This document shows positions 30,897 through 39,822 of a stretch of DNA of 64,000 nucleotides, piece by piece. Origin of the DNA: Verrucomicrobiaceae bacterium (lineage in GTDB: Bacteria > Verrucomicrobiota > Verrucomicrobiia > Chthoniobacterales > JAATET01); NCBI GenBank assembly GCA_027488755.1, contig JAIYAZ010000135.1, positions 1-64,000 on the forward strand. Direction: 5' to 3'. Positions within the stretch are counted from its first letter, which is position 1; each line of letters starts with the position of its first letter. Under the pieces are notes generated by a model. It had not been told where the DNA came from and made no database searches. It saw only the letters and a list, made by a program, of their open reading frames with translations. A program made the position numbers and the translations under genes.

Positions 30897-31205
30897 ATGC
30901 AAAGAAAAAGTGCGTTTTCTCGTCGGCTGCCTGATTTGGTGACGGAGGAACTTGTGGCCGCTCTTTCGAAGAAGACGTCGTTTGAGTTCAAGCAGCTCTT
31001 CGATGTCGTTCACGAAAAACTCCGGGCCCGTAACGCCGCCAGTGGCGGGGAGGAGATGCTCCGGCTACGCGCCTACGAGAAGCTCCAGAATCTGGTTTCC
31101 CGCGGGATGGTCAAAAAGACCGGCAAGAAATACAAGGGACTCGCCTCGCTCTCGAAGGCGCTCACCCCGCCGGCTCCGCTCCCGGCGGCGACGCCGACCA
31201 AGTAA
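30897..31205 (+). CDS. Small basic hypothetical protein, possible winged-helix fold
   Basis: 102 aa MQRKSAFSRRLPDLVTEELVAALSKKTSFEFKQLFDVVHEKLRAR...YEKLQNLVSRGMVKKTGKKYKGLASL. Confidence 0.6.
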   Translation: MQRKSAFSRRLPDLVTEELVAALSKKTSFEFKQLFDVVHEKLRARNAASGGEEMLRLRAYEKLQNLVSRGMVKKTGKKYKGLASLSKALTPPAPLPAATPTK

Positions 31206-31259
31206 TTCCCGCTTCCGCGATTGCGGAACGCGCGCGGATTGGTTATACGGCCTGACTCA

Positions 31260-31634
31260 ATGCTTCAGGATTACCTGCCCATTTTGCTGCACGTGATGGT
31301 TGCGGTCGGTTTTGCGACCGTCACGCTGGGTCTCAATATCTTCCTCGGCCGCGTCGGTCGGCGCAGCTCAAACAAGGACGCTCCCTACGAGTGCGGCGTG
31401 ATTCCGAACCTCGATCCGCAGCCGCGGTTCAGCGTGAAGTTCTATCTCGTGGCGATGCTGTTCATCCTGTTCGATATCGAAATTGTCTTTATGTATCCTT
31501 GGGCGGTGGCGTTCACGCAGACGATTGCCACGCACGGTCAGTTGATCCTGGGCAGCATGTTGCTGTTCGTGGTGGTGCTGCTGTTTGGCTACATTTACGC
31601 GATCAAAAAGGGCGCGCTGGACTGGTCCCGCTAG
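31260..31634 (+). CDS. nuoA: NADH-quinone oxidoreductase subunit A (isolated from other nuo genes in this window)
   Basis: APYECGVIP, RFSVKFYLVAMLFILFDIEIVFMYPWAV. Confidence 0.93.
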   Translation: MLQDYLPILLHVMVAVGFATVTLGLNIFLGRVGRRSSNKDAPYECGVIPNLDPQPRFSVKFYLVAMLFILFDIEIVFMYPWAVAFTQTIATHGQLILGSMLLFVVVLLFGYIYAIKKGALDWSR

Positions 31635-31670
31635 GCCGTTGATCCGCCCGCGCCGTTTTCGTTTTTCGCG

Positions 31671-31988
31671 ATGATTCACCATCTCGTCCTGTTCAAGCTC
31701 AAGCCCGGGGTGGACGACGAAAAGGTGGAGTGGATGATGCGGCAGACGCGCATTCAGCTGCTGAAGATTCCGGAGGTGCGCAACGTGAAGTGCGGCAAGC
31801 CGGTGACACCGAATGCGGAGTGGCCGTTTTTTCTGTCGGTGGATGTCGAGAGCATGGAGAAGCTCGCGGTTTACCGGGACGACCCGAATCACGTGAAGTT
31901 CGTGGAGGAGGTCATTCGCCCGAACACGACGGAGCGGATCGCGATCGACTACGAGATGGATCCGGGCAAGGATGTGAGGTATTCCTGA
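31671..31988 (+). CDS. Dabb (stress-responsive A/B barrel) domain protein
   Basis: MIHHLVLFKLKPGVDDEKV...YRDDPNHVKFVEEVIRP. Confidence 0.85.
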   Translation: MIHHLVLFKLKPGVDDEKVEWMMRQTRIQLLKIPEVRNVKCGKPVTPNAEWPFFLSVDVESMEKLAVYRDDPNHVKFVEEVIRPNTTERIAIDYEMDPGKDVRYS

Positions 31989-33331
31989 AGCCGGTCGGCG
32001 GCGAAGGCGATTTCCTCGTCTGAGGTCGCGAAGGCGGGGGCCAGGGAGAGAACGTTGCCGGCGGGTCCGCCGGCGAGCAGCAGCAGGCCGTCGCGGAGGG
32101 CGGTCGTGACGATGCGGCCGGCGAGCGGGGCATTTGGGGCGCCGGTGGCGTCGATGAGTTCGAGCCCGTGCATGAGGCCGAGGCCGCGCACGTCGCCGAG
32201 GGCCGGGGCGCGCAACCGCTGGAGCCGGGAGGTCCAGGCGGCGCTGGTGGCGGCCACGGTGGCGGCGGTTTCCGGGCGGAGGTGTTCGTCGAGGGAGGCG
32301 AGGGCCATGGCGCAACCGACGGGGTGGCCGAGGTAGGTGCTGGTGTGGAGAGCTTCGCCGGTGCTTTCGGGCCAGGCGTCCATGATCTCGCGACGGCCGA
32401 CGCAGGCGGAGAGCGGGAAGCCGGAGGTGAGGCCCTTGCCGAGGCAGATGAGGTCGGGGATGACGCCGGAGTGTTCGCAGGCGAAGAGGCGGCCGGTGCG
32501 GTGGAAGCCGGTGTAGATTTCGTCGAGGATGAGGAGGACGCCGTGGGCGTCGGCGAGTTCCCGCAGGAGGGGGAGAAAGGCGGCGGGGGGGACGATGTCG
32601 CCGCCGCGGCCCTGGACGGGTTCGACGAGGATGGCGCCGATGGGGTGCTGGCGGATGGTGGCGTCGATTTCGCGGCGGAGGGTGTCCAGGCAGGCCGGGG
32701 AGCAGGCGGGGAACGGGGTGCCGAGGCGAGAGGCGTCGCGGCAGTCGAAGGGGCAGCGGCGGCAGGAGGGGTAGGGGAGGGTGACGGCGAAGGGGGCGAG
32801 CTGGGAGGCGAAGGGGGTTTGAAAATACGGGAGGCCGCCGGCGGCGAGAGCGCCGTGGCCGAGGCCGTGGTAGCCGCCGGTGAAGGAGATGATGCCGGGG
32901 CGGCCGCGGTGGAGAAGGGCGGTTTTGAGGGCGGCTTCTACGGCGTCGGAGCCGGAGCAGCCGAGGAGGGTGCGGGCTTCGCCGGCGCCCCAGCGTTCGA
33001 AGGTGATCGCGCTGAGGCGGCGGCACAGTTCAACTTTTTCCCGGGTGGGGTGGACGTCGCCCATGGCGTGGAGCAGGCGGTCGGCCTGGGCGTGGAGGGC
33101 GGCGCGGACGGGGGCGGGGCCGTGGCCGAGGCCGGAGACGGCGAAGGCGGAGGTGAGGTCGAGGAAGCGGTTGCCGTCGACGTCCCAGACGTTGGTGCCG
33201 GCGGCGCGTTCCCAGAAGACGGGGAAGTCGTTGCCGAGGTAGGTGACGTTGCGGGACTCGTGGCGCCGGAGTTCCGCGGCGAGGCGGCGGGACTCGGGTC
33301 CGGGGATGGCGGTCCGCAGTTCCGGGAGCAT
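31949..33331 (-). CDS. Class III (PLP-dependent) aminotransferase
   Basis: SGSDAVEAALKTA, GYHGLGHGAL, LILDEIYTGFHRTG, CLGKGLTSGFPLSA; ATGA overlap with the glgA-like gene. Confidence 0.88.
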   Translation of the reverse strand: MLPELRTAIPGPESRRLAAELRRHESRNVTYLGNDFPVFWERAAGTNVWDVDGNRFLDLTSAFAVSGLGHGPAPVRAALHAQADRLLHAMGDVHPTREKVELCRRLSAITFERWGAGEARTLLGCSGSDAVEAALKTALLHRGRPGIISFTGGYHGLGHGALAAGGLPYFQTPFASQLAPFAVTLPYPSCRRCPFDCRDASRLGTPFPACSPACLDTLRREIDATIRQHPIGAILVEPVQGRGGDIVPPAAFLPLLRELADAHGVLLILDEIYTGFHRTGRLFACEHSGVIPDLICLGKGLTSGFPLSACVGRREIMDAWPESTGEALHTSTYLGHPVGCAMALASLDEHLRPETAATVAATSAAWTSRLQRLRAPALGDVRGLGLMHGLELIDATGAPNAPLAGRIVTTALRDGLLLLAGGPAGNVLSLAPAFATSDEEIAFAADRLQEYLTSLPGSIS

Positions 33332-34752
33332 CAGGCCGCGCGGGCTTGGCTGGGGCGGGTGAGCAGGGCGGCGTAGAGTGCCTCGGTTTCGGCGGCGGTG
33401 GCGGCCCAGGAGAAGTCGGTGGTCATGGCCTGGTCGGCGAGGGCGGTCCAGGCGTTGGCCTCGGCGCGGAGGGTGTGGACGTGGCGGAGGGCGTCGACGA
33501 GGGCGTCGCCGGTGGGGAGGTAGAACGGGCGGAGGCAGCCGGCGGGGGCGAGGGCGTGGAGGCCGCCGCAGGCGAGGGCGACGGGGAGGGTGCCGTAGCG
33601 GAGGGCGCGGCGGAAGAGGGTGGCGTCGGGCGCGACGGGGGCGGGGAGGAGGAGGGCGTCGGAGCCGGCGAGGGCGAGGCGGAGGGTGGCTTCGTCGGCG
33701 TCGGGCAGCCAGACGAAGTGGCCGGCGTGTTTGCGGCGGGCGAATTCGAGGGCGGCGCGGTGGTCGTCGCCGGTGGGGCCGAGGAGGGCGAGGCGGGCGC
33801 CGGATTCCACGAGCCGGTCGAGGGCGGGGAGGAGCGGGCCGAGGCCGGGGTTCGTCATGGCCGCGGTGGGGGTGAGGAGGTGGAGGCGGCCGGGCTGGAG
33901 GCCGGCGCGGGTGAGCCAGGGCTTGAGGTTGCCGGATTTCGCGGCGGCGGTTTTGTAGCGTTTGGGGAGGGCTTTGTCGGTGGCGGGGTTCCAGTCCTCG
34001 AGGTCGAGGCCGTTGGCGATGCCTTCGAGTTTGGCGGATTGTTCGCGGAGGACGGGGTCGAGGCCGCAGCCGTGGAGGGGGGTGCGGGCTTCGGCGACGT
34101 AGCGGGGGCCGGGGAGGACGACGCGGTGGGCGGAGAGGATGCCGCCCTTGAGGAGGTTCATGCTGCCGAAGTATTCGAGCCCGCGGGGAGAGAACCATTC
34201 GCCGGGGAGGCAGGTGAGGCCGAAGTCGTAGCTCCAGAAGTTGCCCTGGTAGGCGAGGGTGTGGGCGGAGAGGACGGTGCGGTAGGGGAGGCGTTGCTCG
34301 GCGCAGAAGACGGGGACGAGGGCGGCCTGCCAGTTGTGGGCGTGGACGATTTCGGGGGCGGGGTCCATGCGGCGGGCGAGTTCGACGACGCCGCGGGAGA
34401 AAAAGATGAAGCGGGCGGCGTTGTCCTGGTAGTCGCCGTCCTCGGAGCCGTAGAGGCCGGAGCGGTCGAAGTATTCGTCGCGTTCGATGAAGAAGACCTG
34501 CACGCCCTCGGGGGTGCGGAGTTCGCGGATGGTGGCGGGCAGGCGGCCGGCGCCGACGGGGACGGTGAATTTCGCGCCGGTGCGGCGGGCCTTGGCGGCG
34601 CCGTTTTCGCGGGCGGTGCGGTAGAAGGGGACGGCGATGCTGACGTCGTGGCCGCGGGCGGCGAGGCCGGAGGCGAGGGCGCTCATGGCGGCGCCGAATT
34701 CTCCGGTTCCGGTGAAGGGCGCGAGCTCCGAGGCGGCGAGAAGAATCTTCAT
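33331..34752 (-). CDS. Starch/glycogen synthase-like GT5 protein with diverged active-site motifs
   Basis: MKILLAASELAPF...ALASGLAARGHDVSIAVPFY, EIVHAHNWQAALVPVF, NLLKGGILSA; lacks canonical KTGGL and EPCGL motifs. Confidence 0.8.
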   Translation of the reverse strand: MKILLAASELAPFTGTGEFGAAMSALASGLAARGHDVSIAVPFYRTARENGAAKARRTGAKFTVPVGAGRLPATIRELRTPEGVQVFFIERDEYFDRSGLYGSEDGDYQDNAARFIFFSRGVVELARRMDPAPEIVHAHNWQAALVPVFCAEQRLPYRTVLSAHTLAYQGNFWSYDFGLTCLPGEWFSPRGLEYFGSMNLLKGGILSAHRVVLPGPRYVAEARTPLHGCGLDPVLREQSAKLEGIANGLDLEDWNPATDKALPKRYKTAAAKSGNLKPWLTRAGLQPGRLHLLTPTAAMTNPGLGPLLPALDRLVESGARLALLGPTGDDHRAALEFARRKHAGHFVWLPDADEATLRLALAGSDALLLPAPVAPDATLFRRALRYGTLPVALACGGLHALAPAGCLRPFYLPTGDALVDALRHVHTLRAEANAWTALADQAMTTDFSWAATAAETEALYAALLTRPSQARAA

Positions 34753-34867
34753 GGATGCGGGGATGGTGATACCGGATTTTGCCCGGCGAGGCCAGCGTGG
34801 GCGTGCGGGAGGATTTGCGGTTGCAATCCGGGCGCGGGCCGATAGGCTGCCAATCCCGCGATACAAA

Positions 34868-34959
34868 GGAAGGGTGGCTGAGTCCGGTTTAAGGCACACG
34901 ACTCGAAATCGTGCGTAGGGTTAAACCTACCGTGGGTTCGAATCCCACCCCTTCCGCCA
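34868..34959 (+). tRNA. tRNA-Ser (anticodon CGA), CCA encoded
   Basis: Acceptor GGAAGGG/CCCTTCC, anticodon arm CACGA-CTCGAAA-TCGTG, long variable arm, T-arm GTGGGTTCGAATCCCAC, CCA at 34957-34959. Confidence 0.97.
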
Positions 34960-34969
34960 CGCGGTTTTC

Positions 34970-36340
34970 ATGGCGACGAGTTCCCGGTTTTGCCCCTTTC
35001 CTGAGGATTTTCTTTGGGGTTCGGCCACGGCAGCGTTCCAAGTTGAGGGAGCGGCGGCCATTGAAGGGCGTGGTCCCTCCACGTGGGACACATTTTGCCG
35101 GCGTCCGGGTGCGGTGCTGGATGACGCGAACGCCGATGTCGCGTGCGATCATTATCATCGCTACCGCGAGGATGTGGCGCTGATGCGGGATCTCGGGCTG
35201 AAGGCCTATCGGTTTTCGGTGTCGTGGTCGCGGGTGCTGCCGGAGGGCACGGGGAGCGTGAATGCGGCGGGTCTCGATTTTTACGAGCGGCTGGTGGATG
35301 AACTGCTTGCGGCGGGGATTCAACCGTGGCTGACGTTGTTCCACTGGGATCTGCCGCAGGCCTTGGAGGATCGCTTTGGCGGGTGGGAGTCGGCGGAGTG
35401 TGCGCGGGCGTTCGCGGATTATGCGGAGTTGGTGACGCGGCGGCTGGGCGATCGTCTGGCCGGGGTGTTCACGTTCAACGAATTCATGTGCTTCCTCGAC
35501 AAGGGGTATGGGTTTTCGGAGGAGGCGTTTGCTCCCGGCAAGCGGACGACGCGGCAGGTGCTGAACCAGGCCCGGCATCATGCCCTGCTGGCGCACGGGC
35601 TCGCGGTGCAGGCGGTGCGGGCGGCGGCGCCGAAGCCGCTGGCGGTCGGGCTGGCCGAGAACACTCCGCCGTGCATTCCGGTGATGGACACCCCGGAGCA
35701 CATCGCGGCGGCGCGGGCGGCCCTGCGGGAGCTGAGCGGGATGTTTTTAACGCCGATTTTCGAGGGGGCCTATCATCCGGTCTACCTTGCCCGGGAGGGG
35801 GCGGACGCGCCCCGGTTCTCGGAGGAGGAGATGCGGGTGATCGCGCAGCCGCTGGATTTTCTGGGCTTCAACCTTTATTCGGGCAGCTACATCCGCCACG
35901 ACGCGGAGCAGCCGGGCGGTTGGTCGGAGGTGCCGAGCGGGCCGGAGTTTCCGAGGATGCCGATCCCCTGGCTCAATCTCGGGCCGGCGGGTCTTTACTG
36001 GATGCCGCGACTGGCGACGGAGCTGTGGGGGCCGAAGGCGATTTACGTGACGGAGAACGGGACGCCGTATCCGGACCGGCCGGACGCGAACGGGGAGATT
36101 TGGGACACGGCGCGCGTGATGTTTCTCCAGCAGTATCTCATGCACGCGCACCGCGCGACGGCGGAGGGTTATCCGCTCAAGGGCTACTTTTTGTGGAGTC
36201 TGATGGACAACTTCGAGTGGGCGTTCGGCTACTCGAAGCGGTTCGGGATTTGTTACACCAATTTTGAAACGCTGGAGCGCACGCCGAAGTTGAGTGCGAA
36301 GTTTTACCGGGACGTGATTCGGCGCAACGCGCTGGGCTAG
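34970..36340 (+). CDS. Beta-glucosidase, glycoside hydrolase family 1
   Basis: FPEDFLWGSATAAFQVEGA, PWLTLFHWDLPQALED, YVTENGTPY (nucleophile), GYFLWSLMDNFEWAFGYSKRFGI; acid/base region reads TFNEF rather than NEP. Confidence 0.95.
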   Translation: MATSSRFCPFPEDFLWGSATAAFQVEGAAAIEGRGPSTWDTFCRRPGAVLDDANADVACDHYHRYREDVALMRDLGLKAYRFSVSWSRVLPEGTGSVNAAGLDFYERLVDELLAAGIQPWLTLFHWDLPQALEDRFGGWESAECARAFADYAELVTRRLGDRLAGVFTFNEFMCFLDKGYGFSEEAFAPGKRTTRQVLNQARHHALLAHGLAVQAVRAAAPKPLAVGLAENTPPCIPVMDTPEHIAAARAALRELSGMFLTPIFEGAYHPVYLAREGADAPRFSEEEMRVIAQPLDFLGFNLYSGSYIRHDAEQPGGWSEVPSGPEFPRMPIPWLNLGPAGLYWMPRLATELWGPKAIYVTENGTPYPDRPDANGEIWDTARVMFLQQYLMHAHRATAEGYPLKGYFLWSLMDNFEWAFGYSKRFGICYTNFETLERTPKLSAKFYRDVIRRNALG

Positions 36341-37653
36341 GCGGCGGTGTCCGTCGCGGGCAGGAGGGTGATCAGGACCTTGTCGACGCGGAGGCGGTCC
36401 ATGTCGATGATTTCGAAGCGGCAGCCGTGGGCGTCGAAGGTTTCGCCTTCCTTGGGGATGTGGCCGAGTTGGGAGCAGACGTAGCCGCCGAGGGTGGTGC
36501 AGCGGCGTTGCTCCGCTTCGGTGAGGACGAGGGCGGGCAGGATGTCGTGGAGTTCCTCGATGCCGACAAGGGCGTCGACGAGGAGGGAGCCGTCGGCGCG
36601 GCGGAGGTAGGAGGCCGGGGCGGTGCGACCGGGCTCGGGGAGTTCGCCGACGATGGCTTCGAGCAGGTCGTTGATGGTGACGAGGCCGCAGATGCCGCCG
36701 AATTCGTCGGTGACGAGGGCGAGGTGGCGGCCGTCGCGTTTGAAGGTCTCGAGGAGGTGGATGGCGGACTGGCTCTCGGGGACGAGGAGGGCGGGGGTGA
36801 CGAGGTCGCGGACTTGGACGGGGACGCCGGCGGCGAGGTGGGCGTAGATGCTTTTGACGGAGAGGATGCCGAGGACGTGGTCGGGGCGGTCCTCGTAGAC
36901 GGGGAAGTGAGTGTGATGGCTGACGACGATTTTGTGCCAGATGTCCTCGTGGGATTCCGCGACATCGATCCAGACGATGCGGGGGCGTTTGGTCATGAGG
37001 TCGCGGACGTGGAGGCGGTCGAGGCCGAGGACGCTCTCGACCATTTCGGTCTCGGCGCGGTGGAAGACGCCGGCGCGGAAGCCTTCGCGCACCAGGCCGG
37101 TGACCTCCTCGTCGGTGATGGGGGCGGCATTCTGCTCGCGCACGCGCAGGACGCGGAGGAGGACCTCGGTGGAGCCGCCGAGAATGCGGACGACGGGGGA
37201 GGCGATGCGCGAGAGCACGAGCATGGGCGGGGCGACGAGGCAGGCGATGGGCTCGGCGTGCTGGAGGGCGATGCGTTTGGGGACGAGTTCCCCGACGACG
37301 AGGGAGAAGTAGGTGATGCCGATGACGACGACGGCGAGGGCGAGGTGGGCGGCGTAGGGGCCGACGCCGGGGAGGGGGGAAAGGGCGGCGGCGATTTCGT
37401 CGGCGAGGGTGGCGCCGCCGAAGGCGCCGGCGAAGATGCCGATGAGGGTGATGCCGACCTGGACGGTGGAGAGGAAGCGGTTGGGGGTGGCGGTGAGCTC
37501 GAGGGCGCTGGCGGCGCCGGGGCGGCCGGAGTCGGCGAGGTTTCGCAGGCGGGCGGGCCGCGCGGAGACGAGGGCCATTTCGCTCATGGCAAAGACGCCG
37601 TTCGCGAGGAGCAGGAGCGCGATGATGAGAAGTTCGAGGACGATGATGTTCAT
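36337..37653 (-). CDS. Hemolysin/CorC family (CNNM + CBS + CorC_HlyC domains) protein
   Basis: Multi-TM N-terminus, AVVVIGITYFSLVVGELVPKRIALQHAEPIA, CBS pair with RDLMTKRPRIVWIDV, C-terminal CorC domain. Confidence 0.92.
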   Translation of the reverse strand: MNIIVLELLIIALLLLANGVFAMSEMALVSARPARLRNLADSGRPGAASALELTATPNRFLSTVQVGITLIGIFAGAFGGATLADEIAAALSPLPGVGPYAAHLALAVVVIGITYFSLVVGELVPKRIALQHAEPIACLVAPPMLVLSRIASPVVRILGGSTEVLLRVLRVREQNAAPITDEEVTGLVREGFRAGVFHRAETEMVESVLGLDRLHVRDLMTKRPRIVWIDVAESHEDIWHKIVVSHHTHFPVYEDRPDHVLGILSVKSIYAHLAAGVPVQVRDLVTPALLVPESQSAIHLLETFKRDGRHLALVTDEFGGICGLVTINDLLEAIVGELPEPGRTAPASYLRRADGSLLVDALVGIEELHDILPALVLTEAEQRRCTTLGGYVCSQLGHIPKEGETFDAHGCRFEIIDMDRLRVDKVLITLLPATDTAA

Positions 37654-37773
37654 GCGGACGCGGAGAGATTAGGGCGGGTTGGCGGGGGCGCAACCGGCGA
37701 ATCGCGGCGGGGGCTTTGGCGAAAATCGTCGCGGGCCCTTGCGCGCGGGCGAAATCTCGCAATAGTCCGCGCC

Positions 37774-38727
37774 ATGTCGACGACCCTCTCCCCGGAACAG
37801 CAGGAAGCTCTTTTCACCGTTTGCGTGAGCGCGGCGTTTGCCGATGGCGCGAAAAGCGAGGTGGAGCGGGCGGAGATCAAGCGGATCGCGGACGATTTGC
37901 TTTCGCCGGAGGTGGGCACGGCGGCGATCTACCAGCGGGTGCTGATGGGTCAGGTGGATCTGGCGGCGGTGGCGGCTCCGTTGGCGGCGCCGGGGTTGCG
38001 TGAGTTGGCCTACGAGATGGCGGTCGGCGTGTGTGACGCGGATGACGCGACGAGCGAGGCGGAGCGGGCGTTTTTGGGGCGGTTGGCCGGAGCGCTGGGG
38101 ATCGCGGCGGGTGCGGCGGCGGAGGTGGAGACGACGGCGGAGAGCATGGCGCTGGCTCCGGTGGCTGCGCCGGGGGAGGCGGCGGTCGCCCCGGTGATCG
38201 CGGAGGATGCGCGGGTGAAGGAGGCGGACGCGCTGACGTTGAAATACGCGATTCTGAACGGCGCGCTGGAGTTGCTGCCGGAGACGCTGGCGACGATGGC
38301 GATTGTGCCGTTGCAGATGCAGTTGGTGTATCGGGTGGGGCGGATTTACGGCGTGGCGCTGGACCGCGGGCACATCAAGGAGTTTCTCGCGGCGGCGGGG
38401 GTGGGGCTGACGTCGCAGGTGGTGGAGGGGTATGCGCGGAAGATTCTGGGTGGGCTGATGGGCCGTTCGTTGGGCAAGCTGGGCCGGGGCGCGGTGGATC
38501 AGGCGGCGAGTTCGGCGTTTTCGTTCGCCTCGACGTATGCGCTCGGGAAGCTGGCGCAGGTTTATTACGCGGGGGGACGGCGGCTTGACGGGGGCCAGAT
38601 GAAGGCGAATTTCCAGCCGCTGCTGGATCAGGCGAAGGCGCTGCACGGTCAGTATGCGCCGCGGATTCAGCAGGAGGCCGCGCAACTGGATTTGAAGAAG
38701 GTGCTGGCGTCCGTGCGCGGGGTGTAG
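37774..38727 (+). CDS. TerB-like / DUF697-like protein
   Basis: TerB-like helical N-terminus (FTVCVSAAFADGAKSEVERAEIKRIAD); C-terminal QMQLVYRVGRIYGVALDRGHIKEFLAAAGVG resembles DUF697. Confidence 0.7.
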   Translation: MSTTLSPEQQEALFTVCVSAAFADGAKSEVERAEIKRIADDLLSPEVGTAAIYQRVLMGQVDLAAVAAPLAAPGLRELAYEMAVGVCDADDATSEAERAFLGRLAGALGIAAGAAAEVETTAESMALAPVAAPGEAAVAPVIAEDARVKEADALTLKYAILNGALELLPETLATMAIVPLQMQLVYRVGRIYGVALDRGHIKEFLAAAGVGLTSQVVEGYARKILGGLMGRSLGKLGRGAVDQAASSAFSFASTYALGKLAQVYYAGGRRLDGGQMKANFQPLLDQAKALHGQYAPRIQQEAAQLDLKKVLASVRGV

Positions 38728-38751
38728 CCGGCGCGGCGCAGCGGGGTGGGA

Positions 38752-39822
38752 TCAGGTCGTGTAGGCTTCGCCGAGGCCGAGGCGGCCGAGTTCCTGCCGG
38801 TAGGCGATGGAGGTGCGGTCGGCGCGGATGTGGACTTCCTCGAGGAGGTCGATGGGGAGGTCCTCGGGGTATTGGGCCTGCACGATGGCGCGGTCCTCGT
38901 TGAAGATCGTGACGTTGTAGTCGATGAAGGGTTCGAGGGGCTGGTCGGTGTCGTAGTTGCGCAGAAGCGGGGCGAAGAGGCGGGTCTGGCGCGCGGAGAC
39001 GGGCGAGGCGCAGTCGAGGATGACGAGGTGGGCGCCGTCGGGGAGGTGGACCTTGAGGCGGGTGGCGAAGGGGAGGAAGCAGTCGAAGACGCGGAGGACG
39101 CCCTCTTCGGGCGGGGCTTCGGTGCCGTCCTGCCGAAGGTAGTTGCCGACGGTGCTGCGGTATTCGATGTGGAGGCCGTGGGGGGCGCGTTCGACGGGGT
39201 AGTTCGGGACGTAGGGGTTGTTGGGGTCGCCGAAGGTGTTCGCGTGGAGGAAGGCGAAGTGGGCGACGTCCATGAAACCTTCGAGCTGGCGGCCGGCGGA
39301 GCAGGCGATGTCGAGGGGGTCGGGGAGGGCCTGCTGGTAGGCGGGGTCGTCCCACTCGGGGAGCTCGGGGAAGGTGCCGGCGGGTTCGGCGGCGAGGCAG
39401 GTCCAGACGAGGCCGTAGGCTTCGCGGACGGGGTGGGTGGTGAGGCGGAGTTTGGGGGGGATGGCGGCGGAGGGGTGGGCGGGGATTTTGACGCATTGGC
39501 CGCAGGCGTCGTAGCGGAAGCCGTGGTAGGCGCAGACGAGGTCGCCGTTTTCGAGGGAGCCCATGCTAAGGGGGACGCCGCGGTGGAGGCAGAGGTCGTT
39601 GGCGCAGGTGAGGGTGTCGCTGGTGCGCCAGAGGACGAGGCGCTGGTCGAGGAGTTTGGCGGCGACGGGCTGGTCGGTGACGTCGCGGCTGAGGGCGACG
39701 GGATACCAGAAGTTGGCGAGGATGCGCCAGTCGCTCTCGGCGAAGGTGCAGCCGCGGGGAAGGGGACCCGTGACGGGCGGGGGAAGGGGGACGCCCGGGG
39801 CGGAGGCGGCGGGGGCGCTCAT
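38752..39822 (-). CDS. Rieske [2Fe-2S] non-haem oxygenase, pheophorbide a oxygenase/TIC55-like
   Basis: CLHRGVPLSMG...CAYHGFRYDACGQC (Rieske) and DVAHFAFLH (DxxHxxxxH iron site). Confidence 0.9.
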   Translation of the reverse strand: MSAPAASAPGVPLPPPVTGPLPRGCTFAESDWRILANFWYPVALSRDVTDQPVAAKLLDQRLVLWRTSDTLTCANDLCLHRGVPLSMGSLENGDLVCAYHGFRYDACGQCVKIPAHPSAAIPPKLRLTTHPVREAYGLVWTCLAAEPAGTFPELPEWDDPAYQQALPDPLDIACSAGRQLEGFMDVAHFAFLHANTFGDPNNPYVPNYPVERAPHGLHIEYRSTVGNYLRQDGTEAPPEEGVLRVFDCFLPFATRLKVHLPDGAHLVILDCASPVSARQTRLFAPLLRNYDTDQPLEPFIDYNVTIFNEDRAIVQAQYPEDLPIDLLEEVHIRADRTSIAYRQELGRLGLGEAYTT

